38,008 nt of DNA from a virus: IMG/VR virus record IMGVR_UViG_3300042528_000525, positions 1 through 38,008 of that record. One strand, written 5' to 3'. A program made the translations under genes and the position numbers. Positions 14,141 through 21,347 of the stretch are shown here, piece by piece (positions within the stretch are counted from its first letter, which is position 1; every line of letters begins with the position of its first letter). Below the pieces are notes generated by a model, which saw only the letters and a list, made by a program, of their open reading frames with translations, was not told the origin of the DNA and ran no database searches.

Positions 14141-14493
14141 AGATGCCCAACGACCAACAACTCGACCTCTTTGCGCCGCCGCCTAAAGACCCGGTTCAGG
14201 AACACCGCAGGATGTGGAAACTCTGTTGGGATTGGGAAGGTCCGGAGATCGGCGGTCGATGCCAGGTGGCCGGCTGCATGGCGTTCAATGTCACCCACGG
14301 CTGCACCAGATACCATGCCAGCGCTCCCTGCGAGATCATCGCCCAAGACGGCGAAGATTGGCTGTGCCGGATTGATTACTGGCCGGAATCCTGGTGTGCA
14401 GCCGCTTACAACGGACAAATCCTGCGCCTCGGCGTCATGGACATCTGGCCGCCGGTCAGAGACTTGATCCTCAAGCGGAAGGAGGCGGCATGA
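14137..14493 (+). CDS. Protein with N-terminal QLDLF sliding-clamp motif
   Basis: 118 residues from the GTG at 14137, which overlaps the upstream stop (GTGA) like most genes here; the ATG at 14143 would give 116. Residues near the N-terminus read NDQQLDLFAPPP: QLDLF matches the consensus peptide by which proteins dock on the bacterial beta sliding clamp (DnaN). The rest is Cys/Trp rich (MWKLCWDWEGPEIGGRCQVA, then GCMAFNVTHGCTRYH and APCEII) and could bind metal. The next gene starts with the same motif. A role at the replication fork is inferred from the motif. Confidence 0.65.
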   Translation: MKMPNDQQLDLFAPPPKDPVQEHRRMWKLCWDWEGPEIGGRCQVAGCMAFNVTHGCTRYHASAPCEIIAQDGEDWLCRIDYWPESWCAAAYNGQILRLGVMDIWPPVRDLILKRKEAA

Positions 14494-14744
14494 CCCAGCT
14501 CGACCTCTTTGGAACGCTTCCCGACGAACGCAAACACCGTTACTGGCGCAGCCGTCTCCGTGATTGGCCCCGGGAAGTCTTTGAATCACGCCATCAAATT
14601 CACTCCAGCGGGTGGAGCATGGCTGCCCAGGGTGGATGGTTTGCCGACCTTCTGCACCGCGACGGCGCTATGGGCGATATGGAATATCTACGTTGGCAGA
14701 ACTTTGAACGCCGAGTGCAACGCTGGGAGCAAAACAAACAATGA
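14490..14744 (+). CDS. Second N-terminal QLDLF protein
   Basis: 84 residues. GGAGG lies close upstream of the ATG at 14490, which overlaps the previous stop. MTQLDLFGTLPDERKHRYWR starts with a textbook clamp-binding pentapeptide at residues 3-7. The body is basic and aromatic (RDWPREVFE, GWSMAAQGGWFADLL, YLRWQNFERRVQRWEQ). No catalytic motif is seen. The protein could tether a partner to, or block, the host clamp. Confidence 0.65.
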   Translation: MTQLDLFGTLPDERKHRYWRSRLRDWPREVFESRHQIHSSGWSMAAQGGWFADLLHRDGAMGDMEYLRWQNFERRVQRWEQNKQ

Positions 14745-14959
14745 CCCCAAACCCCTCGAATTCGATGGGATTAAAACCCCGCCCCGTGCGCGACCGCAAC
14801 CTGATCGGCGACGGCGAACCCATGGCCTGCCCCCGGTGCGCCGGGCGCGGACACATCGGCCACGGCCAAGGCCGCTACGGCGAAACCATCGGCGGTTGGA
14901 AAAATGTCTATACCCCTTGCCCCGTCTGCCTCGGGCGCGGAGTCGTCGCAGCACTATGA
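14741..14959 (+). CDS. DnaJ-type zinc-finger protein
   Basis: 72 residues with two CxxCxGxG repeats, MACPRCAGRGHIGHG and TPCPVCLGRGVV, which together hold one zinc as in the DnaJ central domain. The N-terminal 25 residues are Asn/Pro/Arg rich. Small phage proteins of this type sit beside replication genes and may recruit host chaperones to replication complexes. ATGA overlap with both neighbours (the downstream one is a micro-ORF). Confidence 0.7.
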   Translation: MTPNPSNSMGLKPRPVRDRNLIGDGEPMACPRCAGRGHIGHGQGRYGETIGGWKNVYTPCPVCLGRGVVAAL

Positions 14960-14982
14960 CACCCCACACACAAAAACTATGA
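14956..14982 (+). other. Micro-ORF MTPHTQKL bridging two genes
   Basis: Its ATG overlaps the stop of the zinc-finger gene (ATGA at 14956) and its TGA overlaps the ATG of the replication gene (ATGA at 14979). An 8-codon relay for coupled translation is the likely purpose. Confidence 0.45.
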
Positions 14983-15428
14983 GCGAATGGATAAAAGTGG
15001 AGCACCACATCCACGAAAAAATTGAAGTGGCGGCCATCGCCGAGCACACCGGACTCGACCCCGACGCGGTCGTCGGGAAGCTCTGCCGGGTCTGGGCCTG
15101 GGCGTCACGGAATTGTTACGGTGACGGCGTAACCGACTGCACAGCTTTGCGCGTCATCCGCGAAATCACCCGCTCGGAGACCTTCGACGAAGCACTCGTA
15201 AAAACAGGGTGGTTGCTCATCAAAGGCGACAAAATCACCTTCACGAACTTCGACCGCCACAACAGTCAAAGTGCTAAAGAACGCGCACTTGCATCAAGGC
15301 GCATGGCAAAGAAGCGGAGTTACGATGTTGTTACGGACAAGTTACGCTCCCTCCGTAACAAAACTGTAACCAGAGAAGATAAGAATATAGGGGGCGGCTG
15401 CGCCACCCCCCCGAAACGCTGCCTCTGA
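14979..15428 (+). CDS. Replication initiator or helicase-loader-like protein
   Basis: 149 residues from the ATG at 14979. MSEWIKVEHHIHEKIEVAAI, LDPDAVVGKLCRVWAWASRN, VTDCTALRVIREITRSETFD, WLLIKGDKITFTNFDRHNSQ form a winged-helix-like N-terminal domain of the type in phage replisome organisers. A basic tail (ALASRRMAKKRS) follows. The 3' third of the gene contains helically spaced GTTACG iterons, as the lambda origin lies inside gene O. Its stop overlaps the DnaB helicase start by one base. Together these support an initiator that binds its own gene and loads the helicase. Confidence 0.65.
   Translation: MSEWIKVEHHIHEKIEVAAIAEHTGLDPDAVVGKLCRVWAWASRNCYGDGVTDCTALRVIREITRSETFDEALVKTGWLLIKGDKITFTNFDRHNSQSAKERALASRRMAKKRSYDVVTDKLRSLRNKTVTREDKNIGGGCATPPKRCL
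15319..15370 (+). other. ori: Candidate replication origin: phased GTTACG iterons
   Basis: GTTACG occurs at 15319, 15330 and 15341, exactly 11 bp apart, followed by its complement CGTAAC at 15354 and TGTAAC at 15365. An A/T-rich stretch (AGAAGATAAGAATATAG) follows at once. A further GTTACG/CGTAAC pair lies at 15115-15133 in the same gene. Spacing of one helical turn puts all sites on one DNA face. Confidence 0.6.
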
Positions 15429-16726
15429 TGCCGACCTACACTTCACCCAAGTCCGGCGCGGAGGAAAAAATCATCCCCATGCGCCCCGCCCTCCCGGCCA
15501 ACGAACCCGCCGAGCGAGCCGCCATTTCCTGCATCATCCAAGACTTGACCAACCTCGACCGCGCCACATGGCCCGAGGATCTGTTTTTTTACCCCCAGCA
15601 CCGCGAACTCCTCGCCTGCGCCAGACGCTGCCGCGAGAAGGGCGCCAGCGCCGATTATTTCGCCATCGAAGCCGACCTCGTCGCCCACAACCTCCTCGAA
15701 GCCGTCGGCGGCCACCAGGGGCTCATGGATTTTTGGACCCTCTACCCGAAGCCCGACGCCGGCATCGCCGCCTACCACCGCGAAATCCTCGCCGAGACCG
15801 CCCGTTACCGCAAAGCCTGCACCCTCGCCCAGGACGCCTCCCGTGAATTCGCCCAGCAGACCGGCTCGATCACGGATGCCGCCACCGCCTTGGCCGAAAT
15901 CTCCTCCGCCATCGACCGTCCCCGCGCCAGCCTCGCCACGATCCTCGGCGAGGTCATCACCGACATCGAACGCAAGGAACCCCCCGAAGCCTTCTCCACC
16001 CGCATCCCCACGCTCGACCACCTCACGGCCGGCGGCCCCAAGCGCGGCGAACTCGCCGTCATCGCCGCCGAGACCTCGGGCGGAAAATCCATCCTCCTCC
16101 TCCAGATCGCCCTCGCAGCCGCCCTCCGCGGCAAGCATGTCGCCGTCTTCTCCCTCGAAATGCCCGCCAAGGATGTCGCCCGTCGCATGGTCTCGAACCA
16201 CATCGGCATTCGCGTGAAGAACATCACCGAAGGATTCAACGGTGGAGAACTCGACGCCATCACCAGCGGAATCCACGCAATCGGCAAACTCCCCCTGCAA
16301 ATCGAAAGCGGCTACAGCGATTGGGAATCCATTGAAGCCTGCGCCCGCGAACTCCGCGCCAAGGACAAACTCGACCTCCTCGTCCTCGACTACATCCAGC
16401 TCGTCCACCTCCGCGACCTGGCGAAGAACGAGACCCGCGAGCAGCATGTCTCCGAGATCACCCGGCGCCTCAAATCCCTCGCCCTCACCCTCAACATCGC
16501 CACCGCCACAGCCTCCCAACTCAACGAAGACGGCCGCCTGCGCGAATCCCGAGCCATCGGCCACCACGCCGACCATGTCTGGCTCATTAACCCGAACGAA
16601 GACGGCCCCGTCCTCCGCATCGAGAAAAACCGCTCCGGCGAACGCGACCGCGCCATCCCGCTTTTCATGCGGGGAGACATCTCCCGCTTCGAAGAACGCA
16701 CCACCAAGAAAGAACCCACCAAATGA
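15428..16726 (+). CDS. dnaB: Replicative DNA helicase, DnaB family
   Basis: 432 residues. The N-terminal domain (residues 22-130: NEPAERAAISCIIQD, FYPQHRELLACARRC) is the DnaB helical collar. The ATPase domain has LTAGGPKRGELAVIAAETSG with GGKS (Walker A, about 210-220), FSLEMPAKDV, LLVLDYIQLV (Walker B), TASQLNEDGRLRESRAIGHH and the arginine finger region EKNRSGERDRAIPLFMRG. It unwinds DNA at the fork as a hexamer. It is coupled to the initiator-like gene upstream and by ATGA to the PP-loop gene downstream. Confidence 0.93.
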   Translation: MPTYTSPKSGAEEKIIPMRPALPANEPAERAAISCIIQDLTNLDRATWPEDLFFYPQHRELLACARRCREKGASADYFAIEADLVAHNLLEAVGGHQGLMDFWTLYPKPDAGIAAYHREILAETARYRKACTLAQDASREFAQQTGSITDAATALAEISSAIDRPRASLATILGEVITDIERKEPPEAFSTRIPTLDHLTAGGPKRGELAVIAAETSGGKSILLLQIALAAALRGKHVAVFSLEMPAKDVARRMVSNHIGIRVKNITEGFNGGELDAITSGIHAIGKLPLQIESGYSDWESIEACARELRAKDKLDLLVLDYIQLVHLRDLAKNETREQHVSEITRRLKSLALTLNIATATASQLNEDGRLRESRAIGHHADHVWLINPNEDGPVLRIEKNRSGERDRAIPLFMRGDISRFEERTTKKEPTK

Positions 16727-17589
16727 CCCCGATGGTTGCACCACCAAATACTGAATTCACACTCCTGTCGCTTGGGGCCGGAGTGCAAAGCAGCACCCTG
16801 GCACTGATGGCCGCCCACGGAGAAGTCACGCCCATGCCGACGGCGGCGATCTTTGCTGACACGCAAGCCGAACCGGCGAGCGTTTACAAGTGGCTTGATT
16901 GGCTGGAGGCACAACTGCCGTTTCCGGTGCATCGCGTCACCCGTGGCGACATGACCGCTGAATCTTTGCTCATCAAAGAACGCAAAGACGGCACAGGCCA
17001 TTGGAGCAAAAGCCTTATCCCTGCATTCATTGAAAACGCTGACGGTTCCCGAGGCATCATGGGTAGGCAATGCACCTACTCTTACAAAGTCGAGCAACTT
17101 GAAAGAGCCGCCCGGCGATTGGCGGGCATCAAGCGCGGCCAAAAGGAAACCACCGTCACCCAATGGATCGGGATTTCATGGGACGAAATCCAACGCATCA
17201 AACCTTCCCGCGTAGCTTGGTCCCAACATAGGTGGCCGCTTGTGGAACTTCGCATGGGTCGACGCGATTGTTTGAAATGGATGGAGGCGCACGGCTACCC
17301 GAAACCGCCACGCTCGGCCTGCGTTTACTGCCCGTTTCATTCTGACAAAGAATGGCGGCGACTCCGCGACGAAGAGCCAGAAGAATTTGCGCGAGCCATC
17401 CGATTTGAAAAAGACCTGCAAGCCGTCAAGGCGAAGACAGAAAACATGCGCGGCGTTCCTTTCCTGCACCCCAGCCTTGTCCCGCTGGATCAGGTCGATC
17501 TTTCCACCGACATCGAGCGCGGGCAACTGGCGCTTTGGCTCGATGAACAATCATTCGGCAACGAATGCGAAGGAATGTGCGGCGTTTAA
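16723..17589 (+). CDS. PP-loop (PAPS reductase-like) protein
   Basis: 288 residues. LLSLGAGVQSSTLALMAAHG carries the PP-loop (SxGxxSS) that binds ATP in PAPS reductases, DndC and related enzymes. AAIFADTQAEPASVYKWLDW matches the following strand-helix. Cysteines in GRQCTYSYKVEQLE and SACVYCPFHSDKEWRRL could hold an iron-sulfur cluster or zinc. EWRRLRDEEPEEFARAIRFE completes the pattern of a protein common in phages and usually named PAPS reductase. True sulfate reduction is unlikely in this context; nucleic-acid modification or a DndC-like reaction is a guess. Confidence 0.75.
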   Translation: MTPMVAPPNTEFTLLSLGAGVQSSTLALMAAHGEVTPMPTAAIFADTQAEPASVYKWLDWLEAQLPFPVHRVTRGDMTAESLLIKERKDGTGHWSKSLIPAFIENADGSRGIMGRQCTYSYKVEQLERAARRLAGIKRGQKETTVTQWIGISWDEIQRIKPSRVAWSQHRWPLVELRMGRRDCLKWMEAHGYPKPPRSACVYCPFHSDKEWRRLRDEEPEEFARAIRFEKDLQAVKAKTENMRGVPFLHPSLVPLDQVDLSTDIERGQLALWLDEQSFGNECEGMCGV

Positions 17590-17608
17590 CTTTAACCAAC
17601 ACAAACAT

Positions 17609-18040
17609 ATGACCATCCACATCGGCATCGACCCCGGCCTCTCCGGCGGCATCGCATTCGTCCCCACCCTCGGCGACCCATGGGCGCACAAAATGCCCGA
17701 AACAGACCGCGACCTCATCGACCTCCTCGGCGATTCGGTTTCCCTCGCCCAGCCCCGCGCCGTCATCGAACTCGTCCATTCCTCGCCGCAAATGGGCGTC
17801 AAGAGCGCTTTCACATTCGGCGAAGGCTACGGGCGCCTCCAAGCCGTTCTCACCGCCCTTCGCATCCCCTTCGAGCGCGTCCGCCCCGCCGTCTGGCAGA
17901 AGACGATGGGCTGCCTCACCCGCGGCGACAAAAATGTCTCCAAGCGCCGCGCCCAGGAACTTTTCCCGAACCTCCGAATCACCCACTCCACCGCCGACGC
18001 CCTCCTCATCGCCGAATTCTCCCGGCGCACCGCCAAATGA
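17609..18040 (+). CDS. RuvC-like Holliday-junction resolvase
   Basis: 143 residues from the ATG at 17609. IGIDPGLSGGIAFVP (first catalytic Asp, residue 8), AVIELVHSSPQMGVKSAFTF (second acid in IEL), a basic mid-section VRPAVWQKTMG, and THSTADALLIAEF (last Asp) are the RNase H-fold motifs of phage RuvC-type resolvases. It would trim branched DNA before packaging. It overlaps the next small gene by ATGA. Confidence 0.85.
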   Translation: MTIHIGIDPGLSGGIAFVPTLGDPWAHKMPETDRDLIDLLGDSVSLAQPRAVIELVHSSPQMGVKSAFTFGEGYGRLQAVLTALRIPFERVRPAVWQKTMGCLTRGDKNVSKRRAQELFPNLRITHSTADALLIAEFSRRTAK

Positions 18041-18192
18041 ACAACACCTTCCGCGCCCTCGATTTCCTCCCCATCCAACCCCGGCGCCGCCGGCGCACCT
18101 ACCTCGCCACCCCCAGCGTCCACCTTTGGACCGCCATAATGGCAGGCACCCGACCCGATTCCGAAATCATACAAGCCGCCCGCGCGCTCTAA
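18037..18192 (+). CDS. Small basic protein, unknown
   Basis: 51 residues, ATGA-coupled to the resolvase. MNNTFRALDFLPIQPRRRRR, then TYLATPSVHLWTAIMAGTRP. It has an arginine cluster and no known domain. Confidence 0.45.
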   Translation: MNNTFRALDFLPIQPRRRRRTYLATPSVHLWTAIMAGTRPDSEIIQAARAL

Positions 18193-18224
18193 AGGGCCGC
18201 CAAACGCTTCGACAATCCAAAACC

Positions 18225-18767
18225 ATGATAGGACACCACCCGACCTTCCCGAGCGAATCTGCGCGCCTTTACGCGCAAAACCAAGCCGATCCCGCCTACT
18301 GGCCCGACATCGCCAGCGACATCGACGCCCCGGAGGAAACCCTTGCCGATCACCTCGGCACCACGCCGGCTGTCGCCCTCCGCGTCATGGCCCACACAGA
18401 AGCCGCCGTCCGCGAATCCCAAGCCCTCACCCTCGGCAAGGTCGTCGGCCTCCTCCTCGAGACCAACAACCTCCCCGTCATGGCCCACGCCATCGCCTTC
18501 GCCGCCGGGCTCGACCAGCTCAACGGCAAACGCTCCCAAGCCCAGGTTGCCCGAGAACTCGGCGTCACCCGCGCCCTCGTCTCCCACTATGTCGTCGGCG
18601 TGCGCGATGTCCTCTCCGGCAAGGCCACCACCTTCGACTGCACCAAATTCCGCAAATCCCAATCCTCCCGCAAAACCTTCCAGGAAAAAGCCCGCTCACC
18701 CTTTCTGGCCGCCAAACGCGCAGCCATCCAACGCAAACAAAACCAACAAAAAACACCATGCAACTGA
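18225..18767 (+). CDS. HTH transcription-factor-like protein
   Basis: 180 residues from the ATG at 18225. The middle (residues about 55-115) is helical. RSQAQVARELGVTRALVSHY (about 105-124) is a clear helix-turn-helix of the sigma-70 region 4/Xre type, followed by VVGVRDVLSGKA and a basic C-terminal tail. It lies between the resolvase and the packaging genes, where lambdoid phages keep the late regulator Q, so late-gene control is a reasonable inference; no sequence relation to Q is claimed. Confidence 0.65.
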   Translation: MIGHHPTFPSESARLYAQNQADPAYWPDIASDIDAPEETLADHLGTTPAVALRVMAHTEAAVRESQALTLGKVVGLLLETNNLPVMAHAIAFAAGLDQLNGKRSQAQVARELGVTRALVSHYVVGVRDVLSGKATTFDCTKFRKSQSSRKTFQEKARSPFLAAKRAAIQRKQNQQKTPCN

Positions 18768-19180
18768 TCGACACCACCATGGTCACGCTCAACGAGCTGA
18801 CCCTACCCGACACCCTCAACAAAGCCGAGTGGACCGACCTCCACCGTCAACTCCTCCTCTGCAAAAAAGCCGCCGCCAAGTGGCTACAGCAGTCCCGCGA
18901 CTACAGCACGAGCAAATGGGGCCTCGAATACACCGCTGACACCGAAGCCCAGTTGGAGTTGGACCTCGGCCTCACCCTCACCGAAAAGCCCGACCTCAAC
19001 CCGGCTGACAAGACCAAAGCCATCGTCACCATCGAAGGACTGAGCCAGAAGTTCGAGATGTGGGAGCGCAAGATGCACGACGAGATCGACCAATGGGACA
19101 AACCCCGCCTCGAGCGCGCCCTCGAACTCCTCACCCCCATGGAAGCCACAGCCGCCCGCATCCGGCAGCTGCTTACTTAA
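18758..19180 (+). CDS. Hypothetical early protein
   Basis: 140 residues, overlapping the HTH gene by 10 bases. LNELTLPDTLNKAEWTDLHR, LLLCKKAAAKWLQQSRDYST, SKWGLEYTADTEAQLELDLG and a long charged C-terminal helix. SKWGLEYTADTEAQLELDLG resembles in flavour other small regulators, but no family was recognised. Mostly alpha-helical. Confidence 0.6.
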   Translation: MQLIDTTMVTLNELTLPDTLNKAEWTDLHRQLLLCKKAAAKWLQQSRDYSTSKWGLEYTADTEAQLELDLGLTLTEKPDLNPADKTKAIVTIEGLSQKFEMWERKMHDEIDQWDKPRLERALELLTPMEATAARIRQLLT

Positions 19181-19211
19181 TTTACTATACATTCGATGGT
19201 TATTTCAAATT

Positions 19212-19883
19212 ATGACTGAAATATCACAAGCGCAAAAAGATCGCACTTCTGCAATATTGCGGGATTGTGTGCGGCAAGTTGCAAATATGCCAAGCCTTAG
19301 AATCAAGGATTTTGAAAAGGCTTTGGATAGAGTGGTTAAAAAAAGGACATTCCAAATCCTTAAAGCTACTGTTCGCAGTGACTCTGAAGTGAAAAAAGCC
19401 CTTGAGGCCCAAGAGAAGAGATTGATTGCGCGAAAAGAACTTGCAAAGGAAATGAGAAAGCATTGGAGTAAGTTAAACGAGTTAAAAATACAAACGCGGC
19501 AGATGCAGGAGACATACAAATATTACTTGTCCGCAGCAGTTTGTAATGGGGCTGTTGTTGGTTATCCCAATGTTCCTCCCCCGATAATTGAAGTGAGTAA
19601 ATATCCTGATACTATACCATCCTGTTCTGGGATTTATTTTGCATGGGTTAATGGGATTGTTGAATATGTGGGACAGTCAATTAACCTACTTAGCAGGTGT
19701 AGGATTGGACATCATCGATTATTAGAAGGCGATAAACTATCTTGGGTTGAGATTGATCGAGCACAATTAAATTTTGCAGAATCTTATTACATTGGGATTT
19801 TAAAGCCGATTCGCAATTTTGGAGCAAAAGCAGGACATATTTTGCAAACCAATTCAATAAAACATCCGCAAGACTTGACATGA
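19212..19883 (+). CDS. GIY-YIG nuclease in AT-rich island
   Basis: 223 residues. Residues 1-115 are a charged helical region (LRIKDFEKALDRVVKKRTFQ, EKRLIARKELAKEMRKHWSK). From residue 139, SGIYFAWVNGIVEYVGQS with INLLSRCRIGHHRL is the GIY-YIG core, and NFAESYYIGILKPIRN carries the catalytic Glu. The gene is markedly more AT-rich than both neighbours, which begin and end sharply at its borders (ATGA overlap downstream). This points to recent acquisition, perhaps as a homing-type or anti-competitor nuclease. Confidence 0.8.
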   Translation: MTEISQAQKDRTSAILRDCVRQVANMPSLRIKDFEKALDRVVKKRTFQILKATVRSDSEVKKALEAQEKRLIARKELAKEMRKHWSKLNELKIQTRQMQETYKYYLSAAVCNGAVVGYPNVPPPIIEVSKYPDTIPSCSGIYFAWVNGIVEYVGQSINLLSRCRIGHHRLLEGDKLSWVEIDRAQLNFAESYYIGILKPIRNFGAKAGHILQTNSIKHPQDLT

Positions 19884-20098
19884 AGCGCACAGACACCTCC
19901 ACCCTCGCCAAAGCCATGGACGCCCTGGCCCGCGACATCCAATCCGGCGACGGCGTGGCCAACGCCGCCATCCACGAAGCAGCCGAGCGCCTGCGCGAAC
20001 TCGAACGCGAGCGAGACGAGGCGGCAAAAGAGGCGTTGTATTACAAAACCCGCTACGAACTCCTAAAAGACAGCATGGATGTATTTGCTGAAAAATGA
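19880..20098 (+). CDS. Small coiled-coil protein
   Basis: 72 residues, ATGA-coupled to the GIY-YIG gene. STLAKAMDALARDIQSGDGV, then a helix RLRELERERDEAAKEALYY. The ELERERDEA segment is shared with the next gene (ELERERDEAIRA), which suggests common origin. Function unknown. Confidence 0.55.
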   Translation: MKRTDTSTLAKAMDALARDIQSGDGVANAAIHEAAERLRELERERDEAAKEALYYKTRYELLKDSMDVFAEK

Positions 20099-20109
20099 TA
20101 CTACCATGA
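20095..20109 (+). other. Micro-ORF MILP bridging two genes
   Basis: ATG ATA CTA CCA TGA. The ATG overlaps the preceding stop (ATGA) and the TGA overlaps the following ATG (ATGA at 20106). Confidence 0.4.
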
Positions 20110-20405
20110 GCGACACACCAGAAACAGATGCGGCGTTGTATCCAATGAATGGGGTAGATATTGTGTGGCCTGAATTTGCTCGCGAACTGGAGCGCGAGCG
20201 CGACGAGGCGATTCGCGCAAGGGATGTGGCACTTAAAGCAGCGCACACCTACGATGAAGCCCACACAAAAGCCTGTGAGGGATGGGCGCAAGCAGAACGC
20301 GAGCGCGATGACTTGCGCGACAGACTCAACGAAATTCTCAACCCTCTTCCGCTCAAACATCCGCACGAAACGGGAGGGGGTGGCATGGGAACCCTACCGA
20401 AATAG
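20106..20405 (+). CDS. Small coiled-coil phage protein
   Basis: 99 residues from the ATG at 20106. The N-terminus SDTPETDAALYPMNG and the following WPEFARELERERDEAIRARD are typical of a phage protein type that starts SDTPxTDA and continues ARELERERD. The C-terminal helix AQAERERDDLRDRLNEIL is coiled coil. No function known. Confidence 0.6.
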   Translation: MSDTPETDAALYPMNGVDIVWPEFARELERERDEAIRARDVALKAAHTYDEAHTKACEGWAQAERERDDLRDRLNEILNPLPLKHPHETGGGGMGTLPK

Positions 20406-20477
20406 TTCAACGCCCGCAGTTTGCCAGTCGCCCGTTCATTTTCGGAGCGTTGCATAATTTGACTGCGTTGCACAAGC
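20406..20477 (+). other. Non-coding stretch before the small terminase gene, possible cos/pac region
   Basis: It contains two copies of GCGTTGCA (20447-20454, 20465-20472), 18 bp apart, and CGCAGTTTGC (20415-20424), the right arm found in hairpin element 2. No matching left arm GCAAAC is present. A site just upstream of a Nu1-like gene is where lambda has cos. Confidence 0.35.
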
Positions 20478-21137
20478 GTGGGCATTACGGAACTAAGCAA
20501 CGCGCTGGGCATCGACAAGTCGGTCGTCAGTCGCCTCGTCAAGAAAGGCATGCCCACCGGCTCCGTGGACGCCGCCCAGGCGTGGCGCGTGCAGAACGCC
20601 CCGCCGCGCGCCAAGCGAGGCCAGCGCGGCGAACCCCCACCACCCCCGAAGCCCACCCCCGCGCCCGACATCACGAAATCCGTTTCGCGATCATCCCCGC
20701 CCCCGCCGGTATCAAATGATACCACGCCCCGCCCCAGCGACCCCGAGCCCGACGACGAAGACAACACGCCGCGCCAATCCCTCCGCCGCGCCCGGCTCGC
20801 CGAGAAAGTCGGCTATAACGAACTCGTCCTGTGCAAGCGCAACGGCGGCTCCATCGAAGACATCCGCAAGGCAAACGCCATCTACATCGCCGCCCGCAAC
20901 AACCGCCACAAAGCCGAGCGCGATTTCAAAGACTGGCAACGCCAGGAAGCCATCACCCTTTTTTTCGACGAAGCCCGCGACATCGCCAGCCGCCCGCACA
21001 TCGCCGTGCGCCAGACCCTCGAAGTCGCCGCCAAGACCCTCGCCCCCCGCCTCCACGGCCAGCCCCAGAAAGCCATCGAAAAAACCCTCGCCGAATGGAT
21101 CGACGCCCTCACCGCCCTGATCCGCCAATCTATATGA
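20478..21137 (+). CDS. Nu1-like small terminase subunit
   Basis: 219 residues beginning with GTG at 20478 (no upstream in-frame ATG). GITELSNALGIDKSVVSRLV, then KKGMPTGSVDAAQAW, is a winged HTH as in Nu1 (DNA recognition). A proline-rich linker (residues 45-90) and a helical C-terminal oligomerisation part (RARLAEKVGYNELVLCKRNG, DEARDIASRPHIAVRQTLEV) follow. It would bind the packaging initiation site and recruit the GpA-type large subunit at 22247. The long linker is unusual. Confidence 0.75.
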   Translation: MGITELSNALGIDKSVVSRLVKKGMPTGSVDAAQAWRVQNAPPRAKRGQRGEPPPPPKPTPAPDITKSVSRSSPPPPVSNDTTPRPSDPEPDDEDNTPRQSLRRARLAEKVGYNELVLCKRNGGSIEDIRKANAIYIAARNNRHKAERDFKDWQRQEAITLFFDEARDIASRPHIAVRQTLEVAAKTLAPRLHGQPQKAIEKTLAEWIDALTALIRQSI

Positions 21138-21154
21138 AAAAATAAAAAAACTTA

Positions 21155-21177
21155 CTTGACACAAAAGCCCTTTTGTG
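21155..21177 (+). promoter_or_regulatory. CTTGACAC with 8-bp inverted repeat
   Basis: A one-mismatch copy of TTTGACAC (21155-21162) runs into a perfect inverted repeat CACAAAAG (21160-21167) / CTTTTGTG (21170-21177). The next gene starts 15 bases later with its own GAGG, so here the repeat does not cover the start. Confidence 0.45.
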
Positions 21178-21191
21178 AGAAATTGAGGGCG

Positions 21192-21347
21192 ATGAAACAA
21201 AAACCACCACCGAAGAAAAACCCCGCCGCCGTTGCCCTTGGGAAACTTGCCGCTGGGAAAAAGAAAAAACTCACCTCCGCCGAAATCGCCAAGCGCACCG
21301 AGCGCCTGGCCGAAGCCAGAAAAAAAAGATGGGAGAAAAAACCATGA
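21192..21347 (+). CDS. Short lysine-rich protein
   Basis: 51 residues from the ATG at 21192, with GAGG close upstream. MKQKPPPKKNPAAVALGKLA, then KKKLTSAEIAKRTERLAEAR. It is very basic and probably binds nucleic acid. ATGA overlap with the next gene. Confidence 0.5.
   Translation: MKQKPPPKKNPAAVALGKLAAGKKKKLTSAEIAKRTERLAEARKKRWEKKP

Noticed and set aside
15443-16747. 434-codon minus-strand frame opposite the helicase
   Set aside because: Shadow of the DnaB gene, whose motifs are complete on the plus strand.
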